This document shows positions 1 to 14,100 of a DNA stretch of 64,000 nucleotides, in pieces (the stretch's first letter is position 1; every line of letters starts with the position of its first letter). Origin of the DNA: Monocercomonoides exilis (Eukaryota; Preaxostyla; Oxymonadida; Polymastigidae); NCBI GenBank assembly GCA_001643675.2, contig LSRY02000050.1:1-64000 (forward strand), given 5' to 3'. Position numbers and translations under genes: made by a program. Below the pieces are notes generated by a model, which made no database searches, was not told where the DNA came from, and saw only the letters and a list, made by a program, of their open reading frames with translations.

Positions 1-3000
1 TCCCACCCAAAAATATCAATGAAATATTTCTCAAAACTTCACCAAGTGATGTGACAATGCAAGAGAGTGTGATGGGAGAGCGTTGCAAGGCGCTCCCACT
101 CTCGACGAGCCGGAAGGAACGCTGCGCGCTGCCCTAGGCCTTTTCCAGTCAATTTCTTATTAACCATTTTCTTTGTTTTTTTTTTGCGGGGCGGAGGGCG
201 CGGTGAGTGGTGTGGCCTGCTGTGCAGCCACAGGAGCCAGGGGCTATTTACACAAATTTTGTAATTTTTGTCGAAAAAGAAGTATTGAGAATAATTGGTG
301 TTGAGTGATATTTCGGGTGAGGGCCTCTCAGAGGGAAAAGCCTTCCCACCCAAAAATATCAATGAAATATTTCTCAAAACTTCACCAAGTGATGTGACAA
401 TGCAAGAGAGTGTGATGGAGAGCGTTGCGCTCCCCACCTCGACGAGCCGGAAGGAACGCGCTGCGCGCTGCCCTAGGCCTTTTCCAGTCAATTTCCTTAT
501 TAACCGAATTTTCTTTGTTTTTTTTTTGCGGGGCGGGGAGGGCGCGTGAGTGGTGTGGCCTGCACAGCAGGCCACAGGAGCCAGGGGGCTATTTACACAA
601 ATTTTGTAATTTTTGTCGAAAAAGAAGTATTGAGAATAATTGGTTTGAGTGATATTTCGGGTGAGAGGGTCAGAGGGAAAAGCCTTCCCACCCAAAATAT
701 CAATGAAATATTTCTCAAAACTTCACCAAGTGATGTGACAATGCAAGAGAGTGTGATGGGGCGTTGCAAGGCTCCCCACTCTCTCGACGAGCCGGAAGGA
801 ACGAAGCTGCGCGCTGCCCTAGGCCTTTTCCAGTCAATTTCCTTATTAACCGAATTTGTTTTTTTTTGCGGGGCGGGGAGGGCGCGGTGAGTGGTGTGGC
901 CTGCACAGGCCACAGGAGCCAGGGGGCTATTTACACAAATTTTGTAATTTTGTCGAAAAGAAGCATTGAGAATAATTGGTGTTGAGTGATATTTCGGGTG
1001 AGAGGGCCTCTCAGGGAAAAGCCTTCCCACCCAAAATATCAATGAAATATTTCTCAAAACTTCACCAAGTGATGTGACAATGCAAGAGAGTGTGAGGAGA
1101 GCGTTGCAAGGCGCCTCACCTCGACGAGCCGGAAGGAACGCGCTGCGCGCTGCCCTAGGCCTTTCCAGTCAATTTCCCTTATTAACCGAATTTTCTTTGT
1201 TTTTTTGCGGGGCGAGGGCGCGGTGAGTGGCCTGCTGCACAGCCACAGGAGCCAGGGGGCTATTTAACAAATTTTGTAATTTTTGTCGAAAAGAAGTATT
1301 GAGAATAATTGTTGAGTGATATTTCGGGTGAGAGGGCCTTCTCAGAGGGAAAAGCCTTCCCACCCAAAAATATCAATGAAATATTTCTCAAAACTTCACC
1401 AAGTGATGTGACAATGCAAGAGAGTGTGATGGGAGAGCGTTGCAAGGCGCTCCCCACCTCGACGAGCCGGAAGGAACGCTGCGCGCTGCCCTAGGCCTTT
1501 TCCAGTCAATTTCCTTATTAACCGAATTTTCTTTGTTTTTTTTTTGCGGGGCGGGGAGGGCAGAGTGGTGTGGCCTGCACAGCAGGCCACAGGAGCCAGG
1601 GGCTATTTTTGCAAATTTTGTAATTTTTGTCGAAAAAGAAGTATTGAGAATAATTGGTGTTGTGATATTTCGGGTGAGAGGGCCTCTCTCAGAGGGAAAA
1701 AGCCTTCCCACCCAAAAATATCAATGAAATATTTCTCAAAACTTCACCAAGTGATGTGACAATGCAAGAGAGTGTGATGGGAGAGCGTTGCAAGGCGCTC
1801 CCACTCTCGACGAGCCGGAAGGAACGAAGCCGCGCGCTGCCCTAGGCCTTTTCCAGTCAACCTTATTAACCGAATTTTCTCGTTTTTTTTTGCGGGGCGG
1901 GAGGGTGTGATGGTGTGGCCTGCTGTGCAGGCCACAGGAGCCAGGGGCTATTTACACAAATTTTGTAATTTTGTCGAAAAGAAGTATTGAGAATAATTGG
2001 TGTTGAGTGATATTTCGGGTGAGAGGGCCTCTCAGAGGGAAAGCCTTCCACCCAAAAATATCAATGAAATATTTCTCAAAACTTCACCAAGTGATGTGAC
2101 AATGCAAGAGAGTGTGATGGAGAGCGGCAAGGCGCTCCCCACTCTCGACGAGCCGGAAGGAACGCTGCGCGCTGCCCTAGGCCTTTTCCAGTCAATTTCC
2201 TTATTAACCGAATTTTCTTTGTTTTTTTTTGCGGGGCGGAGGCGGTGGTGGTGTGGCCTGCACAGCAGGCCACAGGAGCCAGGGGGCTATTTACACAATT
2301 TTGTAATTTTTGTCGAAAAGAAGTATTGAGAATAATTGGTGTTGAGTGATATTTCGGGTGAGAGGGCCTTCTCAGAGGGGAAAAGCCTTCCCACCCAAAA
2401 ATATCAATGAAATATTTCTCAAAACTTCACCAAGTGATGTGACAATGCAAGAGAGTGTGATGGGAGAGGCAAGGCGCTCCCCACTCGACGAGCCGGAAGG
2501 AACGAATGCGCCGCCCTAGGCCTTTTCCAGTCAATTTCCTTATTAACCGAATTTTCTTTGTTTTTTTGCGCGGGAGGGCGTGAGTGGTGTGGCCTGCACA
2601 GCAGGCCACAGGAGCCAGGGGGCTATTTACACAAATTTTGTAATTTTGTCGAAAAGAAGTATTGAGAATAATTGGTGTTGAGTGATATTTCGGGTGAGAG
2701 GGCCTCTCAGAGGGAAAAGCCTTCCCAACCAAAAAAATACTCAATGAAATATTTCTCAAAACTTCACCAAGTGATGTGACAATGCAAGAGAGTGTGATGG
2801 GAGAGCGTTGCAAGGCGCTCCCCACCTCGACGAGCTGGAAGGAACGCGCTGCGCGCTGCCCTAGGCCTCTTCCAAGTCAATTTTATTAACCGAATTTTCT
2901 TTGTTTTTTTTGCGGGGCGGGAGTGGTGAGTGGTGTGGCCTGGCACAAGCAGGCCACAGGAGCCAGGGGGCTTACACAATTTTGTAATTTTTGTCGAAAA

Positions 3001-6000
3001 AGAAGTATTGAGAATAATTGGTGTTGAGTGATATTTCGTGTGAGAGGGCCTCTCAGAGGGAAAGCCTTCCCACCCAAAAATATCAATGAAATATTTCTCA
3101 AAACTTCACCAAGTGATGTGACAATGCAAGAGAGTGTGATGGGAGAGCGTTGCAAGGCGCTCCCCCACTCTCGACGGAAGGAACGCGCTGCGCGCTGCCC
3201 TAGGCCTTTTCCAGTCAATTTCCCTTATTAACCGAATTTTTGTTTTTTTGCGGGGCGGGGAGGGCGCGGTGAAGGTGTGGCCTGCCGTGCAGGCCACAGG
3301 AGCCAGGGGGCTATTTACACAAATTTTGTAATTTTTGTCGAAAAAGAAGTATTGAGAATAATTGGTGTTGAGTGATATTTCGGGTGAGAGGGCCTTCTGA
3401 GGGAAAAGCCTTCCCACCCAAAAATATCAATGAAATATTTCTCAAACTTCACCAAGTGATGTGACAATGCAAGAGAGTGTGATGGAGGTTGTAAGGCGCT
3501 CCCACTCTCGACGAGCCGGAAGGAACGTGCTGCGCGCGCCCAGGCCTTTTCCAGTCAATTTCCCTTTATTAACCGAATTTTCTTTGTTTTTTTTTTGCGG
3601 GGCGGGAGGGCGCGGTGAGTGGTGTGGCCTGCACAGCAGGGCCAGGAGCCAGGGGGCTATTTACACAAATTTTGTAATTTTTGTCGAAAAAGAAGTATTG
3701 AGAATATTGGTGTTGAGTGATATTTCGGGTGAGAGGGCCCTCTCAGAGGGAAAAGCCTTCCCACCCAAAAATATCAATGAAATATTTCTCAAAAACTTCA
3801 CCAAGTGATGTGACAATGAGAGTGATGGAGAGCGTTGCAAGGCGCTCCCACCTCGACGAGCTTTGAAAGGAACGCGCTGCGCGCTGCCCTAGGCCTTTTC
3901 CAGTCAATTTCCTTATTAACCGAATTTCTTTTGTTTTTTTTTGCGGGCGGGGAGGGCGGCAGGTGGTGTGGCCTGCATAGCAGGCCACAGGAGCCAGGGG
4001 GGGCTATTTACACAAATTTTGTAATTTTTGTCGAAAAGAAGCATTGAGAATAATTGGTGTTGAGTGATATTTCGGGTGAGGGCCTTCTCAGAGGGAAAGC
4101 CTTCCCACCCCAAAATATCAATGAAATATTTCTCAAAACTTCACCAAGTGATGTGAGACAATGCAAGAGAGTGTGATGGGAGAGCGTTGCAAGGCGCTCC
4201 CCACTCTCGACGAGCCGGAAGGAACGCTGCGCCGCCCTAGGCCTTTCCAGTCAATTTCCCTTATTAACCGAATTTTCTTTGTTTTTGCGGGGCGGGGAGG
4301 GCGGTGAGTGGTGTGGCCTGCACAGCAGGCCACAGGAGCCAGGGGGCTATTTACACAAATTTTGTAATTTTTGTCGAAAAAGAAGTATTGAGAATAATTG
4401 GTGTTGAGTGATACTAGAGAGGGCCTTCTCAGAGGGAAAAAGCCTCCCACCCAAAAATATCAATGAAATATTTCTCAAAACTTCACCAAGTGATGTGACA
4501 ATGCAAGAGAGTGATGGGAGAGCGTTGCAAGGCGCCCCACTCGACGAGCCGGAAGGAACGCGCTGCGCGCTGCCCTAGGCCTTTTCCAGTCAATTTCCCT
4601 TATTAACCGAATTTTCTTTGTTTTTTTTTTTTGCGGGGCGGGGAGGGCGCGGGGAGGGGTGTCCGCACAGCAGGGCCACAGGAGCCAGGGGGCTATTTAC
4701 ACAAATTTTGTAATTTTTGTCGAAAAAGAAGTTGAGAATAATGTTGAGTGATATTTCTGAGAGGGCCTTCTCGAGGGAAAAAAGCCTTCCACCCAAAAAA
4801 TATCAATGAAATATTTCTCAAAACTTCACCAAGTGATGTGACAATGCAAGAGAGTGTGATGGGAGAGCGTTGCAAGGCGCTCCCCACTCTGAGCGGAAGG
4901 AACGCTGCGCGCTGCCCTAGGCCTTTTCCAGTCAATTTCCTTATTAACCGAATTTTCTTTGTTTTTTTTTTTTGCGGGGCGGGAGGGCGCGGTGGTGTGG
5001 CCTGCACAGCAGGCCACAGGAGCCAGGGGGCTATTTACACAAATTTTGTAATTTTTGTCGAAAAGAAGTATTGAGAATAATTGGTGTTGAGTGATATTTC
5101 GGGTGAGAGGGCCTTCTCAGAGGGAAAAGCCTTCCCACCCAAAAATATCAATGAAATATTTCTCAAAACTTCACCAAGTGATGTGACAATGCAAGAGAGT
5201 GTGATGGAGAGCGTTGCAAGGCGCTCCCACTCGACGAGCTGGAAGGAACGCTGCGCGCTGCCCTAGGCCTTTTCCAGTCAATTTCCCTTATTAACCGAAT
5301 TTTCTTTGTTTTTTTGCGGGGCGGGGAGGGCGCGGTGAGTGGTGTGGCCTGCACAGCAGGCCACAGGAGCCAGGGGGCTATTTACACAAATTTTGTAATT
5401 TTTGTCGAAAAGAAGTATTGAGAATAATTGGTGTTGAGTGATATTTCGGGTGAGAGGGCCTTCTCAGGGAAAGCCTTCCCACCCAAAAATATCAATGAAA
5501 TATTTCTCAAAACTTCACCAAGTGATGTGTAATGCAATGCAGAGTGTGATGGGAGAGCGTTGCAAGGCGCTCCCCACCTCGACGAGCCGGAAGGAACGCG
5601 CGCTGCCCTAGGCCTTTTCCAGTCAATTTCCCTTATTAACCGAATTTTCTTTGTTTTTTTGCGGGGCGGGGAGGGGCGGTGAGTGGTGTGGCCTGCACAG
5701 CAGGCCACAGGAGCCAGGGGGCTATTTACACAAATTTTGTAATTTTTTGTCGAAAAAGAAGTATTGAGAATAATTGGTGTTGAGTGATATTTCGGGTGAG
5801 AGGGCCTTCTCAGAGGAAAAGCCTTCCCACCCAAAATATCAATGAAATATTTCTCAAAACTTCACCAAGTGATGTGACAATGCAAGAGAGTGTGATGGGA
5901 GAGCGTTGCAAGGCGCTCCCCACTCGACGAGCCGGAACGCGCTGCGCGCTGCCCTAGGCCTTTCCAGTCAATTTCCCTTATTAACCGAATTTTCTTTGTT

Positions 6001-8117
6001 TTTTTTTTTGCGGGGAGGGCGCGGGGAGGTGTGGCCTGCACAGCAGGCCACAGGAGCCAGGGGGCTATTTACACAAATTTTGTAATTTTTGTCGAAAAAG
6101 AAGTATTGAGAATAATTGGTGTTGAGTGATATTTCGGGTGAGAGGGCCTTCTCAGAGGGAAAAAGCCTTCCCACCCAAAAATATCAATGAAATATTTCTC
6201 AAAACTTCACCAAGTGATGTGACAATGCAAGAGAGTGTGATGGAGAGCGTTGCAAGGCGCTCCCCACTCGACGAGCCGGAAGGAACGCTGCGCGCTGCCC
6301 TAGGCCTTTTCCAGTCAATTTCCTTATTAACCGAATTTTCTTTGTTTTTTTTTTGCGGGGCGGGGAGGGCGCGGTAGTGTGGCCTGCAGGCCACAGGAGC
6401 CAGGGGGCTATTTACACAAATTTTGTAATTTTTGTCGAAAAAGAAGTATTGAGAATAATTGGTGTTGAGTGATATTTCGGGTGAGAGGGCCTTCTCAGAG
6501 GGAAAAGCCTTCCCACCCAAAAATATCAATGAAATATTTCTCAAACTTCACCAAGTGATGTGACAATGCAAGAGAGTGTGATGGGAGAGCGTTGCAAGGC
6601 GCTCCCCACTCTCGACGAGCCGGAAGGAACGCGCTGCGCGCTGCCCTAGGCCTTTTCCAGTCAATTTCCCTTATTAACCGAATTTTCTTTGTTTTTTTGC
6701 GGGGCGGGGAGGGCGCGGTGAGGTGTGGCCTGCACAGCAGGCCACAGAGCTCAGGGGGCTATTTACACAAATTTTGTAATTTTTGTCGAAAGAAGTATTG
6801 AGAATAATTGGTGTTGAGTGATATTTCGGGTGAGAGGGCCTTCTCAGAGGAAAAAGCCTTCCCACCCAAAAATATCAATGAAATATTTCTCAAAACTTCA
6901 CCAAGTGATGTGACAATGCAAGAGAGTGTGATGGGAGAGCGTTGCAAGGCGCTCCCCACTCGACGAGCCGGAAGGAACGCGCTGCGCGCTGCCCTAGGCC
7001 TTTTCCAGTCAATTTCCCTTATTAACCGAATTTTCTTTGTTTTTTTTGCGGGGCGGGGAGGGCGCGGTGAGTGGTGTGGCCTGCACAGCAGGCCACAGGA
7101 GCCAGGGGGCTATTTACACAAATTTTGTAATTTTTGTCGAAAAGAAGTATTGAGAATAATTGGTGTTGAGTGATATTTCGGGTGAGAGGGCCTTCTCAGA
7201 GGGAAAAGCCTTCCCACCCAAAAATATCAATGAAATATTTCTCAAAACTTCACCAAGTGATGTGACAATGCAAGAGAGTGTGATGGGAGAGCGTTGCAAG
7301 GCGCTCCCCACTCGACGAGCCGGAAGGAACGCGCTGCGCGCTGCCCTAGGCCAGTCAATTTCCCTTATTAACCGAATTTTCTTTGTTTTTTTGCGGGGCG
7401 GGGAGGGCGCGGTGGTGGTGTGGCCTGCTGCAGGCCACAGGAGCCAGGGGGCTATTTACACAAATTTTGTAATTTTTGTCGAAAAGAAGTATTGAGAATA
7501 ATTGGTGTTGAGTGATATTTCGGGTGAGAGGGCCTTCTCAGAGGAAAAGCCTTCCCACCCAAAAATATCAATGAAATATTTCTCAAAACTTCACCAAGTG
7601 ATGTGACAATGCAAGAGAGTGTGATGGGAGAGCGTTGCAAGGCGCTCCCCACTCTCGACGAGCCGGAAGGAACGCGCTGCGCGCTGCCCTAGGCCTTTTC
7701 CAGTCAATTTCCCTTATTAACCGAATTTTCTTTGTTTTTTTGCGGGGCGGGGAGGGCGCGGTGAGTGGTGTGGCCTGCTGTGTAGCAGGCCACAGACAGG
7801 GGGCTATTTACACAAATTTTGTAATTTTTGTCGAAAAGAAGTATTGAGAATAATTGGTGTTGAGTGATATTTCGGGTGAGAGGGCCTTCTCAGAGGGAAA
7901 AGCCTTCCCACCCAAAAATATCAATGAAATATTTCTCAAAACTTCACCAAGTGATGTGACAATGCAAGAGAGTGTGATGGGAGAGCGTTGCAAGGCGCTC
8001 CCCACTCTCGACGAGCCGGAAGGAACGCTGCGCGCTGCCCTAGGCCTTTTCCAGTCAATTTCCCTTATTAACCGAATTTTCTTTGTTTTTGCGGGGCGGG
8101 GAGGGCGCGGTGAGTGG

Positions 8118-8140
8118 TGTGGCCTGCACAGCAGGCCACA
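8118..8140. repeat. Satellite hairpin, ACA-loop form (example copy)
   Basis: Same 10-bp stem as the TGT form, but the loop is ACA, so the 23-bp hairpin is the exact reverse complement of the other form. This orientation predominates between about 2.2 and 8.2 kb. Confidence 0.9.
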
Positions 8141-11100
8141 GGAGCCAGGGGGCTATTTACACAAATTTTGTAATTTTTGTCGAAAAGAAGTATTGAGAAT
8201 AATTGGTGTTGAGTGATATTTCGGGTGAGAGGGCCTTCTCAGAGGAAAAAGCCTTCCCACCCAAAAATATCAATGAAATATTTCTCAAAACTTCACCAAG
8301 TGATGTGACAATGCAAGAGAGTGTGATGGGAGAGCGTTGCAAGGCGCTCCCCACTCGACGAGCCGGAAGGAACGCGCTGCGCGCTGCCCTAGGCCTTTTC
8401 CAGTCAATTTCCCTTATTAACCGAATTTTCTTTGTTTTTTTTGCGGGGCGGGGAGGGCGCGGTGAGTGGTGTGGCCTGCTGTGCAGGCCACAGGAGCCAG
8501 GGGGCTATTTACACAAATTTTGTAATTTTTGTCGAAAAAGAAGTATTGAGAATAATTGGTGTTGAGTGATATTTCGGGTGAGAGGGCCTTCTCAGAGGAA
8601 AAAGCCTTCCCACCCAAAAATATCAATGAAATATTTCTCAAAACTTCACCAAGTGATGTGACAATGCAAGAGAGTGTGATGGGAGAGCGTTGCAAGGCGC
8701 TCCCCACTCTCGACGAGCCGGAAGGAACGCGCTGCGCGCTGCCCTAGGCCTTTTCCAGTCAATTTCCCTTATTAACCGAATTTTCTTTGTTTTTTTGCGG
8801 GGCGGGGAGGGCGCGGTGAGTGGTGTGGCCTGCTGTGCAGGCCACAGGAGCCAGGGGGCTATTTACACAAATTTTGTAATTTTTGTCGAAAAGAAGTATT
8901 GAGAATAATTGGTGTTGAGTGATATTTCGGGTGAGAGGGCCTTCTCAGAGGGAAAAAGCCTTCCCACCCAAAAATATCAATGAAATATTTCTCAAAACTT
9001 CACCAAGTGATGTGACAATGCAAGAGAGTGTGATGGGAGAGCGTTGCAAGGCGCTCCCCACTCCTCGACGAGCCGGAAGGAACGCGCTGCGCGCTGCCCT
9101 AGGCCTTTTCCAGTCAATTTCCCTTATTAACCGAATTTTCTTTGTTTTTTTTTTTTGCGGGGCGGGGAGGGCGCGGTGAGTGGTGTGGCCTGCTGTGCAG
9201 GCCACAGGAGCCAGGGGGCTATTTACACAAATTTTGTAATTTTTGTCGAAAAGAAGTATTGAGAATAATTGGTGTTGAGTGATATTTCGGGTGAGAGGGC
9301 CTTCTCAGAGGGAAAAAAGCCTTCCCACCCAAAAATATCAATGAAATATTTCTCAAAACTTCACCAAGTGATGTGACAATGCAAGAGAGTGTGATGGGAG
9401 AGCGTTGCAAGGCGCTCCCCACTCTCGACGAGCCGGAAGGAACGCGCTGCGCGCTGCCCTAGGCCTTTTCCAGTCAATTTCCTTATTAACCGAATTTTCT
9501 TTGTTTTTTTGCGGGGCGGGGAGGGCGCGGTGAGTGGTGTGGCCTGCTGTGCAGGCCACAGGAGCCAGGGGGCTATTTACACAAATTTTGTAATTTTTGT
9601 CGAAAAAGAAGTATTGAGAATAATTGGTGTTGAGTGATATTTCGGGTGAGAGGGCCTTCTCAGAGGGAAAAGCCTTCCCACCCAAAAATATCAATGAAAT
9701 ATTTCTCAAAACTTCACCAAGTGATGTGACAATGCAAGAGAGTGTGATGGGAGAGCGTTGCAAGGCGCTCCCCACTCGACGAGCCGGAAGGAACGCTGCG
9801 CGCTGCCCTAGGCCTTTTCCAGTCAATTTCCCTTATTAACCGAATTTTCTTTGTTTTTTGCGGGGCGGGGAGGGCGCGGTGAGTGGTGTGGCCTGCTGCA
9901 GGCCACAGGAGCCAGGGGGCTATTTACACAAATTTTGTAATTTTTGTCGAAAAAGAAGTATTGAGAATAATTGGTGTTGAGTGATATTTCGGGTGAGAGG
10001 GCCTTCTCAGAGGAAAAAGCCTTCCCACCCAAAAATATCAATGAAATATTTCTCAAAACTTCACCAAGTGATGTGACAATGCAAGAGAGTGTGATGGGAG
10101 AGCGTTGCAAGGCGCTCCCCACTCTCGACGAGCCGGAAGGAACGCGCTGCGCGCTGCCCTAGGCCTTTTCCAGTCAATTTCCCTTATTAACCGAATTTTC
10201 TTTGTTTTTTGCGGGGCGGGGAGGGCGCGGTGAGTGGTGTGGCCTGCTGTGCAGGCCACAGGAGCCAGGGGGCTATTTACACAAATTTTGTAATTTTTGT
10301 CGAAAAAGAAGTATTGAGAATAATTGGTGTTGAGTGATATTTCGGGTGAGAGGGCCTTCTCAGAGGAAAAAGCCTTCCCACCCAAAAATATCAATGAAAT
10401 ATTTCTCAAAACTTCACCAAGTGATGTGACAATGCAAGAGAGTGTGATGGGAGAGCGTTGCAAGGCGCTCCCCACTCTCGACGAGCCGGAAGGAACGCGC
10501 TGCGCGCTGCCCTAGGCCTTTTCCAGTCAATTTCCCTTATTAACCGAATTTTCTTTTGTTTTTTTTTTTTGCGCGGGAGGGGCGCGGTGAGTGGTGTGGC
10601 CTGCTGTGCAGGCCACAGGAGCCAGGGGGCTATTTACACAAATTTTGTAATTTTTGTCGAAAAAGAAGTATTGAGAATAATTGGTGTTGAGTGATATTTC
10701 GGGTGAGAGGGCCTTCTCAGAGGGAAAAGCCTTCCCACCCAAAAATATCAATGAAATATTTCTCAAAACTTCACCAAGTGATGTGACAATGCAAGAGAGT
10801 GTGATGGGAGAGCGTTGCAAGGCGCTCCCCACTCTCGACGAGCCGGAAGGAACGCTGCGCGCTGCCCTAGGCCTTTTCCAGTCAATTTCCCTTATTAACC
10901 GAATTTTCTTTGTTTTTTTTGCGGGGCGGGGAGGGCGCGGTGAGTGGTGTGGCCTGCTGTGCAGGCCACAGGAGCCAGGGGCTATTTACACAAATTTTGT
11001 AATTTTTGTCGAAAAGAAGTATTGAGAATAATTGGTGTTGAGTGATATTTCGGGTGAGAGGGCCTTCTCAGAGGGAAAAGCCTTCCCACCCAAAAATATC

Positions 11101-14100
11101 AATGAAATATTTCTCAAAACTTCACCAAGTGATGTGACAATGCAAGAGAGTGTGATGGGAGAGCGTTGCAAGGCGCTCCCACTCTCGACGAGCCGGAAGG
11201 AACGCGCTGCGCGCTGCCCTAGGCCTTTTCCAGTCAATTTCCCTTATTAACCGAATTTTCTTTGTTTTTTTGCGGGGCGGGGAGGGCGCGGTGAGTGGTG
11301 TGGCCTGCTGTGCAGGCCACAGGAGCCAGGGGGCTATTTACACAAATTTTGTAATTTTTGTCGAAAAAGAAGTATTGAGAATAATTGGTGTTGAGTGATA
11401 TTTCGGGTGAGAGGGCCTTCTCAGAGGGAAAAAGCCTTCCCACCCAAAAATATCAATGAAATATTTCTCAAAACTTCACCAAGTGATGTGACAATGCAAG
11501 AGAGTGTGATGGGAGAGCGTTGCAAGGCGCTCCCCACTCTCGACGAGCCGGAAGGAACGCGCTGCGCGCTGCCCTAGGCCTTTTCCAGTCAATTTCCCTT
11601 ATTAACCGAATTTTCTTTGTTTTTTTGCGGGGCGGGGAGGGCGCGGTGAGTGGTGTGGCCTGCTGTGCAGGCCACAGGAGCTCAGGGGGCTATTTACACA
11701 AATTTTGTAATTTTTGTCGAAAAAGAAGTATTGAGAATAATTGGTGTTGAGTGATATTTCGGGTGAGAGGGCCTTCTCAGAGGGAAAAGCCTTCCCACCC
11801 AAAAATATCAATGAAATATTTCTCAAAACTTCACCAAGTGATGTGACAATGCAAGAGAGTGTGATGGGAGAGCGTTGCAAGGCGCTCCCCACTCTCGACG
11901 AGCCGGAAGGAACGCGCTGCGCGCTGCCCTAGGCCTTTTCCAGTCAATTTCCCTTATTAACCGAATTTTCTTTGTTTTTTGCGGGGCGGGGAGGGCGCGG
12001 TGAGTGGTGTGGCCTGCTGTGCAGGCCACAGGAGCTCAGGGGGCTATTTACACAAATTTTGTAATTTTTGTCGAAAAGAAGTATTGAGAATAATTGGTGT
12101 TGAGTGATATTTCGGGTGAGAGGGCCTTCTCAGAGGAAAAAGCCTTCCCACCCAAAAATATCAATGAAATATTTCTCAAAACTTCACCAAGTGATGTGAC
12201 AATGCAAGAGAGTGTGATGGGAGAGCGTTGCAAGGCGCTCCCCACTCTCGACGAGCCGGAAGGAACGCTGCGCGCTGCCCTAGGCCTTTTCCAGTCAATT
12301 TCCCTTATTAACCGAATTTTCTTTGTTTTTTTTGCGGGGCGGGGAGGGCGCGGTGAGTGGTGTGGCCTGCTGTGCAGGCCACAGGAGCCAGGGGGCTATT
12401 TACACAAATTTTGTAATTTTTGTCGAAAAAGAAGTATTGAGAATAATTGGTGTTGAGTGATATTTCGGGTGAGAGGGCCTTCTCAGAGGGAAAAAGCCTT
12501 CCCACCCAAAAATATCAATGAAATATTTCTCAAAACTTCACCAAGTGATGTGACAATGCAAGAGAGTGTGATGGGAGAGCGTTGCAAGGCGCTCCCCACT
12601 CTCGACGAGCCGGAAGGAACGCGCTGCGCGCTGCCCTAGGCCTTTTCCAGTCAATTTCCTTATTAACCGAATTTTCTTTGTTTTTTTGCGGGGCGGGGAG
12701 GGCGCGGTGAGTGGTGTGGCCTGCTGTGCAGGCCACAGGAGCTCAGGGGGCTATTTACACAAATTTTGTAATTTTTGTCGAAAAAGAAGTATTGAGAATA
12801 ATTGGTGTTGAGTGATATTTCGGGTGAGAGGGCCTTCTCAGAGGGAAAAGCCTTCCCACCCAAAAATATCAATGAAATATTTCTCAAAACTTCACCAAGT
12901 GATGTGACAATGCAAGAGAGTGTGATGGGAGAGCGTTGCAAGGCGCTCCCCACTCTCGACGAGCCGGAAGGAACGCGCTGCGCGCTGCCCTAGGCCTTTT
13001 CCAGTCAATTTCCCTTATTAACCGAATTTTCTTTGTTTTTTTTTTTTGCGGGGCGGGGAGGGCGCGGTGAGTGGTGTGGCCTGCTGTGCAGGCCACAGGA
13101 GCTCAGGGGGCTATTTACACAAATTTTGTAATTTTTGTCGAAAAAGAAGTATTGAGAATAATTGGTGTTGAGTGATATTTCGGGTGAGAGGGCCTTCTCA
13201 GAGGGAAAAGCCTTCCCACCCAAAAATATCAATGAAATATTTCTCAAAACTTCACCAAGTGATGTGACAATGCAAGAGAGTGTGATGGGAGAGCGTTGCA
13301 AGGCGCTCCCCACTCTCGACGAGCCGGAAGGAACGCGCTGCGCGCTGCCCTAGGCCTTTTCCAGTCAATTTCCCTTATTAACCGAATTTTCTTTGTTTTT
13401 TTGCGGGGCGGGGAGGGCGCGGTGAGTGGTGTGGCCTGCTGCAGGCCACAGGAGCTCAGGGGGCTATTTACACAAATTTTGTAATTTTTGTCGAAAAAGA
13501 AGTATTGAGAATAATTGGTGTTGAGTGATATTTCGGGTGAGAGGGCCTTCTCAGAGGGAAAAAGCCTTCCCACCCAAAAATATCAATGAAATATTTCTCA
13601 AAACTTCACCAAGTGATGTGACAATGCAAGAGAGTGTGATGGGAGAGCGTTGCAAGGCGCTCCCCACTCTCGACGAGCCGGAAGGAACGCGCTGCGCGCT
13701 GCCCTAGGCCTTTTCCAGTCAATTTCCCTTATTAACCGAATTTTCTTTGTTTTTTTGCGGGGCGGGGAGGGCGCGGTGAGTGGTGTGGCCTGCTGTGCAG
13801 GCCACAGGAGCCAGGGGGCTATTTACACAAATTTTGTAATTTTTGTCGAAAAGAAGTATTGAGAATAATTGGTGTTGAGTGATATTTCGGGTGAGAGGGC
13901 CTTCTCAGAGGGAAAAGCCTTCCCACCCAAAAATATCAATGAAATATTTCTCAAAACTTCACCAAGTGATGTGACAATGCAAGAGAGTGTGATGGGAGAG
14001 CGTTGCAAGGCGCTCCCCACTCTCGACGAGCCGGAAGGAACGCGCTGCGCGCTGCCCTAGGCCTTTTCCAGTCAATTTCCCTTATTAACCGAATTTTCTT

